Below are positions 15,154 to 17,237 of a stretch of DNA of 17,237 nt, one piece after another; within the stretch, counting starts at the first letter, position 1, and the number at the start of each line of letters is the position of its first letter. The stretch is from an uncultured Acetobacter sp. GTDB lineage: Bacteria; Pseudomonadota; Alphaproteobacteria; Acetobacterales; Acetobacteraceae. Below the pieces are notes generated by a model that worked only from the letters and a program-made list of their open reading frames with translations, did not search any database and was not told the origin of the DNA. Both the position numbers and the translations under genes were made by a program. Location: positions 1-17,237 of the forward strand of contig NZ_CALLXM010000179.1 of NCBI RefSeq assembly GCF_937875265.1. Direction: 5' to 3'.

Positions 15154-16254
15154 TTACGACATAAAACTAACATTTTTAACAAATGATATTAATTTATTTT
15201 GACTATTTATTCCCAATCTAACAAATATTTCTTTCACCATCTGTCGAGCGGTTCCTTCTGAAATATTCATTTTTACAGAAGCCTCTTTTATTGAAAGACC
15301 ATTAGTAATCATGCAGGATATTTTTGCTTGAGATGGAGATAGAAAAAACTCTCTCAAGATCTCCTCTGTGCTTTCGTTAACGAATTCTGGAGAAAATATA
15401 ACAACTTTACTCACTTTTGAATGTGATGCTTTAGATAATGTAAACTGCGCAGGAAAATAGGCAATCCTTACGCTTAATATGTTTCCATCTTTCCCATAAA
15501 ATTTGAAAAAATTTTTACTTGGATTTTCTTCAATTTTTTTCAAAAATAACTTAAACTTATAATCACTATTATTATCAGGCATTATTATAGTATTATTCTT
15601 AATGTATATACCATAACACTCCATATTTATAATGTTTTTATTTTCATAAACCACTTTATTATTTTCGTTTAAAAATACAATACCACACACCATATCTCCA
15701 AAGAGGTTTTCAAAAACTTCTTTTGTATTATTAATGTTATCAAATTTAATACCTATACTAAGATAATTTTTTATATAGGGAACTATCTTTTTAGATCTGT
15801 CATTAATATTTTTTTGGTTCCCTTCATAATCATCAAACGGACTCTGAACTGACAAAAGAAATCGATCACCCTGCTCTGTTTTAAAGAGAGCATGGTTTAA
15901 TCTTTTCACACCAAATTCCTTAAGAAACTCCTGATAAAAAGGATTATGATTTATCTCATCATCACTCAAAAAACTGTCATTTATAAAAAATAAATCTTTA
16001 TCAATGCTTTGATTGATAATACCTGCTAATGGCGACTTATCACGCCAGTAAGAGTAATATAATAAGTCTGCCTTTTTATCATTATTAGATCCATATCTCC
16101 ATCCCATCATATTATTATCTAAAGGTATTAGCGAAGCTCCTCCGCCATCACTACCATTACAATATTTTGATATTTTTTTTAGCGCCGTATTCCAATATTT
16201 TCTATCATCTATCGTTTTATGAACGTCGTTTACTATATCTTCTATGTTGTCCAC
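15154..16254 (-). CDS. LuxR-type HTH transcriptional regulator, AT-rich
   Basis: DNA-binding regulator, 366 residues from GTG 16254. The C-terminal 62 residues form a LuxR/GerE HTH (LSPSQAKISCMITNGLSIKEA, then MNISEGTARQMVKEIFVRLGI), and the long N-terminal sensor region has no recognisable autoinducer or receiver domain; it looks like a PAS/GAF-type orphan LuxR sensor of alphaproteobacteria. I prefer GTG 16254 because GGGAGGG lies 3 nt before it, because VDNIEDIVNDVHKTIDDRKYW matches where these proteins usually begin, and because the upstream ATG at 16410 would leave only 3 bp to the divergent gene. Base composition is strikingly AT-rich (by eye near 30 percent GC) with Asn/Lys/Ile-rich protein, unlike the core genes, suggesting transfer. 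It probably controls one or both flanking beta-helix genes (inference). Confidence 0.85.
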   Translation of the reverse strand: MDNIEDIVNDVHKTIDDRKYWNTALKKISKYCNGSDGGGASLIPLDNNMMGWRYGSNNDKKADLLYYSYWRDKSPLAGIINQSIDKDLFFINDSFLSDDEINHNPFYQEFLKEFGVKRLNHALFKTEQGDRFLLSVQSPFDDYEGNQKNINDRSKKIVPYIKNYLSIGIKFDNINNTKEVFENLFGDMVCGIVFLNENNKVVYENKNIINMECYGIYIKNNTIIMPDNNSDYKFKLFLKKIEENPSKNFFKFYGKDGNILSVRIAYFPAQFTLSKASHSKVSKVVIFSPEFVNESTEEILREFFLSPSQAKISCMITNGLSIKEASVKMNISEGTARQMVKEIFVRLGINSQNKLISFVKNVSFMS

Positions 16255-16288
16255 AAACCCTCCCAAATACCCGATCTGTAGCAAAAAA

Positions 16289-16298
16289 TGAACGTTCA
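16289..16298. promoter_or_regulatory. 10-bp palindrome in the LuxR/beta-helix divergent promoter region
   Basis: TGAACGTTCA is a perfect palindrome 35 bp upstream of the LuxR GTG start; LuxR-type dimers bind such sites, so autoregulation is possible. Confidence 0.35.
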
Positions 16299-16303
16299 AA
16301 AAC

Positions 16304-16323
16304 TTTAATTCGTTTGAATTAAA
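16304..16323. promoter_or_regulatory. 8-bp-arm inverted repeat in the divergent promoter region
   Basis: TTTAATTC (16304-16311) and GAATTAAA (16316-16323) are exact complements around a GTTT spacer. This lies midway between the two divergent starts (16254 and 16414), the natural place for a shared operator. Confidence 0.4.
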
Positions 16324-16362
16324 TAAACTCCCCCCATCTGGTAGTGGTTTTGTTTTTTCTGT

Positions 16363-16405
16363 CAATTCATATTCCGGATGGTTTTCATAAAGCAGATATG
16401 AATTG
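16363..16405. promoter_or_regulatory. 10-bp-arm inverted repeat just before the second beta-helix gene
   Basis: CAATTCATAT (16363-16372) and ATATGAATTG (16396-16405) are exact reverse complements, 23 nt apart. The right arm ends 8 nt before ATG 16414 and occupies the ribosome-binding position, where no good Shine-Dalgarno is visible. It could be an operator pair or an mRNA hairpin limiting translation. Confidence 0.45.
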
Positions 16406-16413
16406 GACATTCC

Positions 16414-17237
16414 ATGGCAGACGTCAGCATAATCGAGAAGACATCCACAAATACAAGTGTTTTTGGACCACTAGATTTATTACATCTCTTTCCAATACCA
16501 CAAACAACTACTTTAATAAAAACATCAAATGGACTTACATATAGTGTTATAGACACTAATTATGATGGGTATCACAGCTACAATGTAAAAATAACAGATA
16601 GTAGCAACCATATTATTTTAAATCAGAATAATATCAATAGCGGCATTAATCTTCTGAATATAGTAAAACTTGTTGCCTCTGGCGATGTGATTATGGGGGC
16701 GGATGATTCTACAACACTCGCCAACCTCGCAAGTATTGGGACATATGTCAGCATTCCTGGCGCCACTGGAAGTTTTATAATTGGCGCAGGTATTCTTACA
16801 TCAAATAATTACTATATCGGCGGCAACACAAGCATTTCTGGGCTTGCCAATGTTGTAACCGGGTCAACCATCAATGTGATTGGCGGAACAGCCACCATGA
16901 ATGGGGTGAATGGAGCCTCTTTGGTGGGGGCACTTAACGGCTCCGTTGTAAATATTGAATACGGTGGAACATTTAATACCGGAACGGCTTTTGCCAGCCT
17001 GCTTGAAGGAGGCACCATTAATTTTGGCACTGGAGGCGGCACACTTATTCTCAATGGAGACGGTACCCTCATCAGTCTTCTTGCATCTGGAACATTATCT
17101 GCAACAACTCTGAACAATTACGATCCATCTAAAGATACCATTGAACTACAAGGAACAACTCAAACAGTTACTCATTACACAATACAAAATGGTGGTGCAT
17201 TTAATCTGGACTCATCTCAAAAAGTCATCATTTTATA
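16414..17237 (+). CDS. beta-helix passenger of a probable second Hint-type protein, 3' end outside window
   Basis: Open from ATG 16414 (MADVSIIEKTSTNTSVFG) to the right edge, 274 codons without a stop; an in-frame TGA at 16399 makes this the first possible ATG. The protein is Gly/Asn/Thr-rich with short repeated strands such as GSTINVIGGTATMNG, GSVVNIEYGGTFNTG and GGTINFGTGGGTLILNG, the rung pattern of a parallel beta-helix as in the upstream Hint protein and in secreted Acetobacteraceae proteins. No signal peptide is visible. A Hint domain, if present, lies beyond the window. Divergent from the LuxR gene with 159 bp between. Alternative: another surface adhesin without Hint domain. Confidence 0.75.
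   Translation, partial: MADVSIIEKTSTNTSVFGPLDLLHLFPIPQTTTLIKTSNGLTYSVIDTNYDGYHSYNVKITDSSNHIILNQNNINSGINLLNIVKLVASGDVIMGADDSTTLANLASIGTYVSIPGATGSFIIGAGILTSNNYYIGGNTSISGLANVVTGSTINVIGGTATMNGVNGASLVGALNGSVVNIEYGGTFNTGTAFASLLEGGTINFGTGGGTLILNGDGTLISLLASGTLSATTLNNYDPSKDTIELQGTTQTVTHYTIQNGGAFNLDSSQKVIIL

Overview
The window looks like chromosomal DNA of an acetic acid bacterium (Acetobacteraceae, Acetobacter/Gluconobacter-like). This is an inference from the GC-rich core genes, the combination of gmk, hldE and rlmB with small dehydrogenases, and a secreted Hint-domain (Hedgehog/intein-type) beta-helix protein of a kind I associate with this family.

Positions 1-5388 are a compact GC-rich core region. 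On the minus strand, gmk (guanylate kinase) is followed 5 nt later by hldE (ADP-heptose/LPS pathway), which runs off the left edge. Divergent from them on the plus strand are a DltE-type short-chain dehydrogenase and an NCS1 purine/cytosine permease. The permease gene overlaps the 3' end of the convergent rRNA methyltransferase gene rlmB by 67 bp. A UPF0178 (YaiI/YqxD) protein follows.

Positions 5389-11494 hold a five-gene, same-strand carbohydrate locus: a glucose/ribitol-dehydrogenase-like SDR overlapping an AGE-family (YihS-like) sugar isomerase, then a LacI-type regulator, an AroE-like dehydrogenase with a rewritten substrate-binding loop, and a sugar-porter MFS transporter. It reads as uptake plus isomerisation/oxidation of an unidentified sugar or polyol under a local repressor. 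The regulator has no ATG/GTG/TTG start that keeps its DNA-binding domain; an ATT with a well-placed Shine-Dalgarno fits best. A 14-bp perfect palindrome after the regulator gene is a candidate operator.

Positions 11495-17237 are an AT-richer accessory region. It holds a 1042-residue Hint protein with two 345-residue tandem passenger repeats, a very AT-rich LuxR-type regulator pointing back at it with a shared bidirectional terminator, and the start of a second beta-helix protein transcribed divergently from the regulator and cut by the right edge. The two passenger repeats share 309 bp of perfect DNA identity inside otherwise diverged copies, which suggests recent gene conversion. The region between regulator and second gene is dense in inverted repeats. 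The Hint/LuxR/beta-helix unit is the most interesting and least described part of the window.

No rRNA, tRNA, CRISPR array or intact insertion sequence was recognised.
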